From: Thermoplasmata archaeon
Lineage (GTDB): Archaea > Thermoplasmatota > Thermoplasmata > Lutacidiplasmatales > UBA184
Direction: 5' to 3'
DNA length: 5,617 bases
Assembly: GCA_022749905.1 (NCBI GenBank)
Contig: JAKIWU010000092.1
Location: 1-5,617, forward strand
This document shows, one piece after another, positions 1 through 5,617 of this stretch (positions are counted from its first letter, which is position 1; each line of letters opens with the position of its first letter). The notes beneath the pieces are model-generated. The model was given only the letters and a program-made list of their open reading frames with translations, ran no database searches and was not told where the DNA came from. Both the position numbers and the translations under genes were made by a program.

Positions 1-700
1 CGGATTCCGAGGTCGGGATCGCCTGCAGCTTACTTCGCAACGGGGGGGCCCTTTCGCCGAGCACCTTGAGCACCGACTCCTTGAGGAACCCGGGCCCGCT
101 CACGATGATCGAACTTGCTGCGGGCCCCTCCGTGAGGAGGAGGTCGACGATCTCGGCGAGGTACGTCGCCCGGTCCTTGTCGCCCTGCTTCGCTTCGAAG
201 CGTTTGCCCGCGATCGTCCTGCGGAGGTCGGCGACGGACTCGATCGCGCGACCGCGGATCCTCACGATCGAGGACTCTCCCCAGTCGACCGAGGCGACGA
301 GGATCGTCGGCTCGCTGGTGCCCGCGAGCCCTTCGTCGAGGAGCGCTCGCTCTCCGGCGGAGAGCGAGGGCTTGTGGACCGCGATCTCGTCTCCCTCGCC
401 AAGGTCGAGGGTGTGGTGGCGGCCGAGGTCGAACGGACCTTCGAGGATCGGCCCCGTGATCCGGACGTGGCGTGAGAACCCGTGGAACTCGACCTGCTCG
501 GCGCGGACGACCAGCCAGATTCGCCGTCGCTCCCGCTGCGCGGCCGGGGTGTCCTCGGGGACCTCGGGGTCTCGCCGCGTCGTCGAAGCTCCGACCGTTT
601 CGCCGACGCGGACGAGCCGGGCGATCCGCCAGAGATCGCTCGGCGTCTCGAGCCGGAGCTTCATCTCGCCGGTTCTCGGGTCGCGATGGAGGAGCCGCAC
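1..700 (-). CDS. pelA: Pelota (aPelota/Dom34), mRNA surveillance and ribosome rescue factor, 3' end missing
   Basis: Pelota recognises stalled ribosomes with an empty or mRNA-filled A site and, with an aEF1A-type GTPase and ABCE1, splits them. It acts in the cytoplasm. The minus-strand frame is open from 700 to the window edge and gives 233 residues of a protein usually about 340-360 long, so the C-terminal third lies outside. Seen directly: an N-terminal domain (about 1-125) starting MRLLHRDPRTGEMKLRLET, then SDLWRIARLV (21-30), TTRR-like 40-43, VRAEQVEFHGFS (65-76) and GRHHTLDLGEGDEIAV (93-108). The start of the central eRF1-like domain follows (about 131 on), with ILVASVDWGESSIVRI, GKRFE (165-169) and SGPGFLKE (201-208). 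These match the archaeal pelota pattern closely. The GTG at 700-698 is chosen because it gives the family's MR(I/V)LH start; the ATG 16 codons later would delete the first conserved strand. No strong ribosome binding site is visible. It is transcribed divergently from the transporter gene. Family assignment is firm; only the missing end is unknown. Confidence 0.93.
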   Translation of the reverse strand, partial: MRLLHRDPRTGEMKLRLETPSDLWRIARLVRVGETVGASTTRRDPEVPEDTPAAQRERRRIWLVVRAEQVEFHGFSRHVRITGPILEGPFDLGRHHTLDLGEGDEIAVHKPSLSAGERALLDEGLAGTSEPTILVASVDWGESSIVRIRGRAIESVADLRRTIAGKRFEAKQGDKDRATYLAEIVDLLLTEGPAASSIIVSGPGFLKESVLKVLGERAPPLRSKLQAIPTSES

Positions 701-802
701 CGGTTCCGTTCCTAGAGCTGGGCGAGCAGCGCGCCGACGCAAGAACCTGCCGTTCGTCGGGGAGGGACCGTCGGCTCCATCGCTCGGTCCACGATGCACC
801 CA

Positions 803-816
803 CGATACTTTTATCG
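803..816 (+). promoter_or_regulatory. Archaeal TATA-box promoter for the transporter, embedded in a small palindrome
   Basis: The sequence CGATACTTTTATCG is the only AT-rich patch in the 149-bp spacer between pelota and the transporter. CTTTTATC (808-815) resembles an archaeal TATA box. Counting about 25 nt downstream from its centre puts the transcription start near 835-840, about 10-15 nt before the GTG at 850. The arms CGATA and TATCG form a perfect 5-bp inverted repeat around CTTT. Read on the other strand it gives GATAAAAGTATC, which could also serve pelota with a leader of about 100 nt. That second role is inference. Confidence 0.5.
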
Positions 817-849
817 AGGTTGCCTCGGTCGCCCGCGCTAGAGCGTTCG

Positions 850-2319
850 GTGCTCGGATACCGAGACCTCCTCCGCAACCGCACGCTGGCGCCGTTCCTG
901 CTCTCGGGCGCGTTCTCCTTCGCGGCGCCCTCGACGGTGCTCGTCATCCTCGTCTGGGCGACCGCCATCGCCTACCCGAACGCCCTCCCTCTCCACACCA
1001 CCTACGCCGCGCTCGCGCTCGCCCTGCTCGGCCTTTTCGCGACGATCCCGACGCTCGGAGCGGCCGTCGTCTCCGGAACCCTCGCCGACCGTGCGGACCG
1101 AGGCCTCGTCATGCGCGCCACGAACCTCGCGGCCCTCGTTGCCTCCGTGGGGCTCGTCCTGCTTCTCGGGGTCCGGCCGACGAGTTCGGTGAGTCTCCCC
1201 GGCCCGGCGGGCTTCTACCTCCCTCTCTGGATGCTCGTCGCGTTCCCCCTGTGGGGGACGATCACCGTCGCCGCCACGCTCTTCCGGCCCGCCTTCAATG
1301 CCACGTTGCCGAAGCTCGTATCCTCCGCGGCGCTTGGCCGGGCGAACAGCGTCACCTACGGCGTCGCCGTGTCCTTGAGCGTCGCAGGATCGCTGGTCGC
1401 CACCGCGCTCATCGCACCCCTCGGCCTCGCCGTTGCCTCGATCGTTCCGGTCGCGCTCTTTCTCGCGACAGCCGTAAGCCTCCTGCTCCTCCCCAAGCTC
1501 CCCCCCAACGCGCCCACCGCACCGCGCCGGTTCGCAACGGAGGTGACGGAGGGCTACCGCTACCTCTGGCACCACCGCGCGCTCCTCCAGATCACGGTCG
1601 CAGCGCTCGCGATCAACTTCCTGTCGGCGCTCGCGTTCGTCGAGCTCGGGCTCTACGTTCGCGATTGGCTCGGGGTAACGCAGGCGATCCTCCTGGGGGC
1701 CATGGTGACGGGTGCCTCCGTGGGGTCCGGCGTTGGCACGCTCCTCGCCGGCCGTCTCCGGTTCGAGCGACGATCGGGCGCCTACCTGATCGTCCTCGCC
1801 GCGCTCCAAGGGGTGGCGGTGATCGCCCTCGCGTTCTCGCATTCGATCGCGCTCAGCATTCCGCTCATGTTCCTCTTCGGTCTCTTTCCAGGGATGTCCG
1901 GGACGATCTTCCTCGCCACGATCCAGGCCACCGTACCGAACGACGTGCTCGGGCGTGTGCTCGCGGCGGATGAGGTGGGGAGTTTCGCGATGGTTCCCGC
2001 CGGGCAGTACGCAGGGGGCCTGCTGACGATCGACGCCGGGATCCAGTCGACGTATCTCCTCGTAGGGACCGGAACGGTCGCGGTCGGCGTGGCGATGGCA
2101 GCGTTCCGGGGGCTTCGGAACCTCGGGTTCGAGCCGGAGAGCCCGCCACCGACCGGTGGCGCCACGTCCCCGACGAGCGCCTTCCTCCCGAGCACGGCGC
2201 CTTCTCCATCGTCGGCGTCTCTCCCTCCGACGACCGCCCGAGCGAGCCCACGCCCCGCGCAGGGCGAACCGCCTCTCGAGCACCTCCGCGCGAACCCGCC
2301 CCTCCCGAGGTCCCAGTAG
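850..2319 (+). CDS. Major facilitator superfamily exporter, DHA3-like (12 TM)
   Basis: This is a secondary transporter of the inner membrane, most like the DHA3 group (macrolide and siderophore exporters such as MefA and EntS), which exports small molecules by proton antiport; its substrate cannot be read from the sequence. The 489-residue protein shows about twelve hydrophobic helices: roughly 14-40, 52-78, 90-108, 121-146, 166-190, 191-215, 245-270, 276-301, 311-331, 332-356, 372-396 and 397-420. The MFS motif A sits between helices 2 and 3 as GTLADRADRGLVMRATN (76-92). ATLPKLVSSAALGRANS (151-167) and IQATVPNDVLGRVLAADE (358-375) are hallmarks of DHA3-type members. GTG at 850 is chosen because it lies just after the predicted transcription start and gives the usual YRDLLRNR opening; TTG at 820 would fall before that start. 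Residues from about 430 to the end form a tail rich in Pro, Ser, Thr and Ala, absent from most relatives. The four-TM gene follows after 27 bp, suggesting an operon. The family is firm, the start moderately so. Confidence 0.88.
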   Translation: MLGYRDLLRNRTLAPFLLSGAFSFAAPSTVLVILVWATAIAYPNALPLHTTYAALALALLGLFATIPTLGAAVVSGTLADRADRGLVMRATNLAALVASVGLVLLLGVRPTSSVSLPGPAGFYLPLWMLVAFPLWGTITVAATLFRPAFNATLPKLVSSAALGRANSVTYGVAVSLSVAGSLVATALIAPLGLAVASIVPVALFLATAVSLLLLPKLPPNAPTAPRRFATEVTEGYRYLWHHRALLQITVAALAINFLSALAFVELGLYVRDWLGVTQAILLGAMVTGASVGSGVGTLLAGRLRFERRSGAYLIVLAALQGVAVIALAFSHSIALSIPLMFLFGLFPGMSGTIFLATIQATVPNDVLGRVLAADEVGSFAMVPAGQYAGGLLTIDAGIQSTYLLVGTGTVAVGVAMAAFRGLRNLGFEPESPPPTGGATSPTSAFLPSTAPSPSSASLPPTTARASPRPAQGEPPLEHLRANPPLPRSQ

Positions 2320-2336
2320 GCGCGGATTCGGGGCAC

Positions 2337-2341
2337 GGTGG
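2337..2341 (+). promoter_or_regulatory. Shine-Dalgarno-like site GGTGG that decides the start of the small membrane protein
   Basis: GGTGG lies 5 nt before the ATG at 2347 and matches the core of the archaeal Shine-Dalgarno GGAGGTGA. It overlaps the alternative in-frame GTG at 2338, so it favours the ATG as the true start. The motif is short and could be chance in such GC-rich DNA. Confidence 0.4.
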
Positions 2342-2346
2342 CAACC

Positions 2347-2721
2347 ATGCAACAGTACGATCAGGCGCGGCTTCTCGGACTGGTGGGCGGGGCTCTCTAC
2401 CTCGTCGGTTCGCTCCTCGACGCGGTCACGATGGTGGCGTTCGGAGCGCTCCATCCCTCGACGGAGCGGCTCGCCACCATCTCGATCGGATCCGTGGACG
2501 AGTTCGTGGTCGGGATCCTGGTGCTCGGGATCACGATCGTCACGAACCGCGCACGGCAGCGCCACGCGTTGTGGGGCGGGATCCTCCTCATCGTCCTCGC
2601 CATCGTGGCCTGGGTGGGGCTCGGGCTCGACGGGATCTTCGGACTTCTCGGGGGCCTCCTCGCGTTCCTCGCTGGGGTTCTCTATCTGATCCCGCCGTAT
2701 CGACGGGCGTACCGCGTCTAG
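2347..2721 (+). CDS. Small four-TM membrane protein of unknown function
   Basis: I do not recognise the family. The 124-residue product is strongly hydrophobic, with about four membrane helices: roughly 8-32, 50-66, 74-92 and 95-115. A short polar loop after helix 1 holds HPSTERLATISIGSVDEF. A basic loop (TNRARQRH) between helices 2 and 3 and a basic C-terminus (PPYRRAYRV) suggest that both face the cytoplasm by the positive-inside rule, which puts the N-terminus inside too. There is no signal peptide, catalytic motif or metal-binding cluster. ATG at 2347 is preferred over an in-frame GTG three codons earlier because of the GGTGG site just upstream. The gene sits 27 bp after the transporter on the same strand with no visible promoter between, so co-transcription and a membrane role linked to the transporter are possible. 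The coding call rests on the open frame, the coherent helix pattern and the neat fit between neighbours. Confidence 0.72.
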   Translation: MQQYDQARLLGLVGGALYLVGSLLDAVTMVAFGALHPSTERLATISIGSVDEFVVGILVLGITIVTNRARQRHALWGGILLIVLAIVAWVGLGLDGIFGLLGGLLAFLAGVLYLIPPYRRAYRV

Positions 2722-2722
2722 G

Positions 2723-2745
2723 ACCCGCGAGCCCTGACCGCGGGT
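2723..2745. terminator. Hairpin in the convergent gap, possible bidirectional terminator
   Basis: ACCCGCG (2723-2729) and CGCGGGT (2739-2745) are exact reverse complements separated by a 9-nt loop. The stem fills almost the whole 24-bp gap between two genes that end facing each other. There is no T-tract on either side, and archaeal termination normally depends on T-rich DNA, so a terminator role is inference from position. It could instead stabilise the 3' ends of both transcripts. Confidence 0.35.
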
Positions 2746-3765
2746 TCAGGTGCGTGCGGCCGACTCGTACGCCGCGCGCAGGATCTCTCCGACGTTCCGG
2801 AACGAGACCCAGGTACGGATCGTCTGGGACGGGGTGAAGATCCGGTCGGCGACGGCCGCACGGATTGCGCTCTCGAGCGTCCGACCGTTTCGCACGGAGC
2901 GGTCGTAGTAGTGCACGCCCGCCGCCTCACCGTACATCCCAAGGTACGGCTCTTCCGCAGGGACCACGATCGCGACCCCTCGGAGGTACGCCTCCATGAT
3001 CGGCATGTGGAACCCCTCGTAGGTCGAGGTCGAAACGATGCAGCGGCTTCGCGCGTACAACGTTCCGAGCTCCTCCTCGGAAAGCCGACCGGGGACGTGC
3101 ACGAGGTTCGGCCTCCGGGAAGGCTCGAGCATGGCCGCCAAGTGCGGTGCGGGAGCGGCGGGACGGATCGGGGTCCACCGGACGGTGACCGAGAGGTCCG
3201 GGAACGTCCGGGTCGCGCGTAGGAATTCCCCCAGTCCCTTCCGCGGAAGGTCGACGCCGACCCACAACACGTCGACGTCCTTCGCGGTGGCCGCGCTGCT
3301 CGCAGGCGGTGCCACGGGGATCGGCACGACCAGGGTCTTTTCACCGAACGGAGTCCCGATGCGACGCCGCACCTCCTCCTTGGTGAACGCGCTGTCGGCG
3401 GCGATGACGCGCGCACGGCGAGCCATCGCCTTGTAGGCGGCACGACGGAGGAACGCGACCGGGTCAGGATCTCGGAACGCCCAGAGGTCGTGGAACGTCA
3501 CGACTTTCGCGCCGCGCCGTCCGTTCGGGGGCCAGCCCGTGTTGTGCACGAGCCGGCCGTCCGGATTCGTGTACCCGGTCAGGAAGCACCGGAGTACGGG
3601 GCTCATCGTTCCTCCGAACCTCCGCCCATCGCTGAAGTTCTGGAGAGGTCCCGGGATCGCGTCCACCCCGACGAGCCGCGCGGAAGCGACGACATCGCGC
3701 GCGTAGCCGTGCATGGCGGTCCCCGGCCGATCCCACCCGTCGGAAGCGACGAGGACCGCGCTCAT
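2746..3765 (-). CDS. Glycosyltransferase, GT-B fold, GT4-like
   Basis: This is likely a retaining sugar transferase that moves a sugar from a nucleotide donor to a growing surface glycan or lipid carrier on the cytoplasmic side; donor and acceptor are unknown. The 339-residue protein has the two-domain GT-B layout. The N-terminal half opens with a strand AVLVASDGW (3-11) and includes VVTFHDLWAF (88-97) and ADSAFTKEEV (123-132), the usual end of the first domain. The second Rossmann domain starts near 163 with DVDVLWVG and continues through LVHVPGRLSEEEL (221-233). The donor-binding signature is STYEGFHMPIMEAY (247-260), with the EX7E pair at Glu250 and Glu258. There is no signal peptide or membrane segment. 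The ATG at 3765 leads straight into the first strand; the next ATG, at residue 18, would lose it. No strong ribosome binding site is visible. The gene runs opposite to gmd from a shared 184-bp spacer, which points to a glycan-synthesis locus. The family-level call is firm; the GT4 label and substrate are less so. Confidence 0.87.
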   Translation of the reverse strand: MSAVLVASDGWDRPGTAMHGYARDVVASARLVGVDAIPGPLQNFSDGRRFGGTMSPVLRCFLTGYTNPDGRLVHNTGWPPNGRRGAKVVTFHDLWAFRDPDPVAFLRRAAYKAMARRARVIAADSAFTKEEVRRRIGTPFGEKTLVVPIPVAPPASSAATAKDVDVLWVGVDLPRKGLGEFLRATRTFPDLSVTVRWTPIRPAAPAPHLAAMLEPSRRPNLVHVPGRLSEEELGTLYARSRCIVSTSTYEGFHMPIMEAYLRGVAIVVPAEEPYLGMYGEAAGVHYYDRSVRNGRTLESAIRAAVADRIFTPSQTIRTWVSFRNVGEILRAAYESAART

Positions 3766-3803
3766 GGGGCGGTTCCGGGACGCCAGGGCCCGCGCCGGAG
3801 GGG

Positions 3804-3838
3804 AGCGGTCAACCCCGGGCCGACCCGGTCTTTCCGCT
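3804..3838. repeat. Imperfect inverted repeat in the spacer between the glycosyltransferase and gmd
   Basis: Outer arms AGCGG (3804-3808) and CCGCT (3834-3838) enclose inner arms CCGGG (3815-3819) and CCCGG (3824-3828) around a 4-nt loop. The site lies about 40 bp upstream of the glycosyltransferase start and over 110 bp upstream of gmd. It could be an operator or a leader hairpin of the glycosyltransferase transcript, but GC-rich DNA forms such arms easily by chance. Confidence 0.25.
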
Positions 3839-3915
3839 TAGCGTTGAGGGGACGCGGCAGCGCGAGAACTCCCCGGCGCGCGGTGGCGAACCGCTCCTCA
3901 CCGTCGTCGAACGCG

Positions 3916-3927
3916 CAAGCTCAAATG
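3916..3927 (+). promoter_or_regulatory. Weak TATA-like element upstream of gmd
   Basis: AAGCTCAAATG is the only run with appreciable A+T within 60 bp before the gmd start. Its centre lies about 25-30 nt from the ATG at 3950, which would give a nearly leaderless transcript, common in archaea. The match to a TATA box is poor, and no clear ribosome binding site precedes the ATG. Confidence 0.2.
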
Positions 3928-3949
3928 CCGCATCCCGCATGGGGCGCCG

Positions 3950-4987
3950 ATGAGCTCCACCAAGGCAGGTCGGCGGGCCCTCATCACCGGACTGACGGGC
4001 CAAGACGGCAGCTACCTCGCCGAGCAGCTCCTCGCCCAGGGGTACGAGGTCTTCGGGCTCATTCGGAGACTCTCGACCCCGAACACCCGCCACATCGAGG
4101 GGTTCGCCGACCGGGTGACGCTGATCGACGGCGATCTCCTCGACCAAGCCTCGCTCGATGCGGCCGTCCGTCAAAGCGAGCCCGACGAGATCTACAACCT
4201 CGCCGCCCAGAGCTTCGTGGGAGCCTCGTTCACTCAACCGGTCGTTACCGGTGAGGTGACCGGGCTCGGGGTCCTCCGCCTCCTTGAGGCGATGCGGACG
4301 CGCGCGGACCGCGCCCGGTTCTACCAGGCCGCTTCGAGCGAAATGTTCGGGCGCGTCCGCCGCTCGCCGCAGGACGAATCGACGGAGTTCCACCCGCGCA
4401 GCCCCTACGGGGTGGCGAAGGTGTACGCGTACTGGGCCTGCGTGAACTATCGGGAGAGCTACGGGCTCTTCGTCGCCAACGGGATTCTCTTCAACCATGA
4501 GAGCCCCCGGCGGGGCCACGAGTTCGTCACGCGGAAGATCTCCGACGGCGTCGCCCGGATCAAGCTCGGGCTCGCGAAGGCGATCCGGCTCGGGACGCTG
4601 ACCACTCGCCGCGATTGGGGGTACGCGCCGGAGTACTGCGACCTCATGTTCCGGATCCTTCAGGCGCCGGTGGCGGACGACTTCGTCGGCGCGACCGGGG
4701 AAACGCATAGCGTCGAAGAGTTCGTGGCCGCGGCCTTCCGGCATGTGGGCATCCAGGATTGGCGACCGTTCGTCGAGCTCGATCCTCGCTACGCTCGACC
4801 GGCCGACGTCGACACCCTCTGCGGGGACCCAACGAAGGCGCGGGAGAAGCTCGGATGGGTCCCGAAGGTGAAATTCCCCGAGCTCGTCGGCATCATGGTC
4901 GACCACGATCTCGGCGTCTTGGGGGCTCCGGGGGGCCATCGGTCGGCTGCGCGCGCGCCTTCTGCACCGACGACCCCGCCGGCATGA
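3950..4987 (+). CDS. gmd: GDP-mannose 4,6-dehydratase
   Basis: This cytoplasmic NADP-dependent enzyme converts GDP-D-mannose to GDP-4-keto-6-deoxy-D-mannose, the common precursor of GDP-L-fucose, GDP-D-rhamnose and GDP-perosamine. The 345-residue protein is an extended short-chain dehydrogenase of normal Gmd length. Seen directly: the Rossmann glycine motif GLTGQDG (14-20), with QDGSYLAE typical of Gmd; IRR (38-40), where Gmd enzymes bind the NADP phosphate; the catalytic SSEMFG (129-134) with Ser130 and Glu131; and Tyr153 and Lys157 in SPYGVAK. The Gmd-specific stretches NHESPRRG (182-189), RDWGYAPEY (221-229), RPADVDTLCGDPTKA (283-297) and EKLGWVPK (299-306) follow. All catalytic residues are present. 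ATG at 3950 gives MSSTKAGRRALITG, placing the first strand at the usual distance from the start. The last 20 or so residues are an Ala/Pro/Gly-rich tail beyond the conserved fold. A divergent glycosyltransferase and a downstream methyltransferase place it in a surface-glycan locus. The reductase or aminotransferase needed to finish the sugar is not in the window. Confidence 0.96.
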   Translation: MSSTKAGRRALITGLTGQDGSYLAEQLLAQGYEVFGLIRRLSTPNTRHIEGFADRVTLIDGDLLDQASLDAAVRQSEPDEIYNLAAQSFVGASFTQPVVTGEVTGLGVLRLLEAMRTRADRARFYQAASSEMFGRVRRSPQDESTEFHPRSPYGVAKVYAYWACVNYRESYGLFVANGILFNHESPRRGHEFVTRKISDGVARIKLGLAKAIRLGTLTTRRDWGYAPEYCDLMFRILQAPVADDFVGATGETHSVEEFVAAAFRHVGIQDWRPFVELDPRYARPADVDTLCGDPTKAREKLGWVPKVKFPELVGIMVDHDLGVLGAPGGHRSAARAPSAPTTPPA

Positions 4988-5075
4988 GAGCCTCCCAAAG
5001 TCTTCCCCGATCGCTCGTGCGGTCCCGGGTGCGAGACCACGATGGTCCGGTCCCCCGAGAGAACCCACCGGTCGC

Positions 5076-5617
5076 ATGGGATCCTCGATGAAACCAGCCG
5101 AACGTCCCGCGAGTGACGGTCGCTCCGACACCTGGCTCCGCCAAAGGCTCCGCATGGTCCTCCTCCACCCGAGCCTGGTCCCGTACGCGCTCTCGCACCG
5201 ATCGCAGGGTGCGACCTGGGCCCGATTCCGCGAACTCGAGCTTGCCCGTCCCCCTTGGCCCCGCATTCGGGCTTCCATCTCGAGCCGTCCGGGCCGCACG
5301 TTCACGCTCAACGGTGCCGCGTTCCCGTACTTCGACCACCCGTACAATCACACGTGGGCGAACGAACGACGCGTCGAGGTGCCGTTGGCTCTCGCACGCC
5401 TTCGAGCGCTCGGAGGCGGCCGCTGTCTCGAGGTGGGCAATGTGCTGTCCCACTACGCGAACCGATCCCCGGACTGGACGATCGTCGACAAGTACGAGCG
5501 CGCCGAAGGGGTCGTGAACGTCGACTTCCTCGAGTTCGCCCCGAGGACGGGATTCGATCTCGTTCTCAGCGTCTCTACTCTCGAGCACATCGGGTGGGAC
5601 GAGCAGCCCCGCGACCA
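5076..5617 (+). CDS. Class I SAM-dependent methyltransferase, C-terminus missing
   Basis: This is probably a cytoplasmic methyltransferase acting on a sugar or glycan intermediate; the substrate is inferred only from its neighbours. The frame is open to the window edge, giving 180 residues. Residues 1-75 are basic and not recognised. FTLNGAAFPYFDHPYNHTW (76-94) and NERRVEVPLA (96-105) then lead into the SAM-binding fold: CLEVGNVLSHY (117-127) as motif I, IVDKYE (136-141) as the acidic end of strand 2, VVNVDFLEF (146-154), and FDLVLSVSTLEHIGWDE (160-176) as strand 4 and the segment after it. This order is that of a class I methyltransferase, though motif I has Asn and Val where most members have a glycine-rich loop. 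The start is uncertain: ATG at 5076 is the longest option. ATG at 5088 has GGGATCC a few bases before it, resembling the 3' part of an archaeal Shine-Dalgarno sequence, and may be the true start. The 88-bp spacer after gmd shows no clear promoter or terminator, so co-transcription with gmd is likely. Confidence 0.8.
   Translation, partial: MGSSMKPAERPASDGRSDTWLRQRLRMVLLHPSLVPYALSHRSQGATWARFRELELARPPWPRIRASISSRPGRTFTLNGAAFPYFDHPYNHTWANERRVEVPLALARLRALGGGRCLEVGNVLSHYANRSPDWTIVDKYERAEGVVNVDFLEFAPRTGFDLVLSVSTLEHIGWDEQPRD

Noticed and set aside
472..849. An N-terminal extension of the exporter frame back to an ATG at 472
   Set aside because: The extra 126 residues are antisense to pelota, lack any MFS character and lie upstream of the predicted promoter.
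66..1973. A 635-codon plus-strand open frame covering pelota and part of the exporter
   Set aside because: It runs antisense to pelota and out of frame with the exporter, and has the biased Arg/Ser/Pro composition of a shadow frame.
838..2565. A 575-codon open frame on the minus strand across the exporter and the small membrane gene
   Set aside because: Its product is extremely rich in Arg, Glu and Gly with no domain, as expected for the antisense of a hydrophobic protein in GC-rich DNA. It also covers two convincing genes.
3681..3752. A 12-bp direct repeat CGGAAGCGACGA at 3681-3692 and 3741-3752
   Set aside because: Both copies are inside the glycosyltransferase gene and encode similar Val-Ala-Ser stretches. 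A pair of 12-mers 60 bp apart is more likely coding coincidence than a functional repeat.
3815..3833. A hairpin followed by TCTTT that resembles a plus-strand terminator
   Set aside because: No plus-strand gene ends upstream of it; it lies in a divergent promoter region, so a terminator role has no support.
4988..5075. Possible fusion of gmd to the methyltransferase, since the methyltransferase frame has no stop back into gmd
   Set aside because: The two frames differ and gmd ends at a clear TGA. The spacer encodes nothing recognisable, so these are separate genes.
3809..5347. A 512-codon open frame on the minus strand across gmd
   Set aside because: It is the antisense shadow of gmd, whose motifs are unmistakable; the shadow product shows no recognisable fold.

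Overview
The window is very GC-rich (about two thirds G+C by eye) and comes from an archaeon. The deciding gene is a truncated pelota (aPelota, the archaeal homologue of Dom34), a ribosome-rescue factor found in archaea and eukaryotes but not in bacteria. A TATA-like promoter upstream of one gene agrees with this. High-GC uncultured Thermoplasmata would fit, but the lineage is a guess.

Layout, left to right. (1) Pelota lies on the minus strand and is cut off at the left edge. (2) A divergent 149-bp spacer carries the only clear AT-rich promoter element. (3) On the plus strand, a 12-TM major facilitator exporter of the DHA3 type is followed after 27 bp by a small four-TM membrane protein of unknown function; the two are probably co-transcribed. 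(4) A 24-bp convergent gap contains a hairpin. (5) A GT-B glycosyltransferase (GT4-like) lies on the minus strand. (6) A divergent 184-bp spacer follows. (7) On the plus strand come GDP-mannose 4,6-dehydratase (gmd) and, 88 bp later, the N-terminal part of a class I SAM-dependent methyltransferase that runs off the right edge. That last gene has no stop codon in the window but is well supported by its motifs.

The right half looks like the edge of a surface-glycan locus (S-layer or lipid glycosylation, or exopolysaccharide). Gmd makes GDP-4-keto-6-deoxy-D-mannose, the branch-point precursor of GDP-fucose, GDP-rhamnose and GDP-perosamine. The glycosyltransferase could add a sugar to the glycan, and the methyltransferase could modify a sugar. 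The left half is housekeeping (pelota) plus a membrane transport pair with no visible link to the glycan genes. No tRNA, rRNA, CRISPR array, insertion sequence or toxin-antitoxin pair was seen. No clearly new system is visible. The items most worth following are the unusual SAM-binding motif of the methyltransferase, the unassigned four-TM protein, and the inverted repeats in the intergenic spacers.
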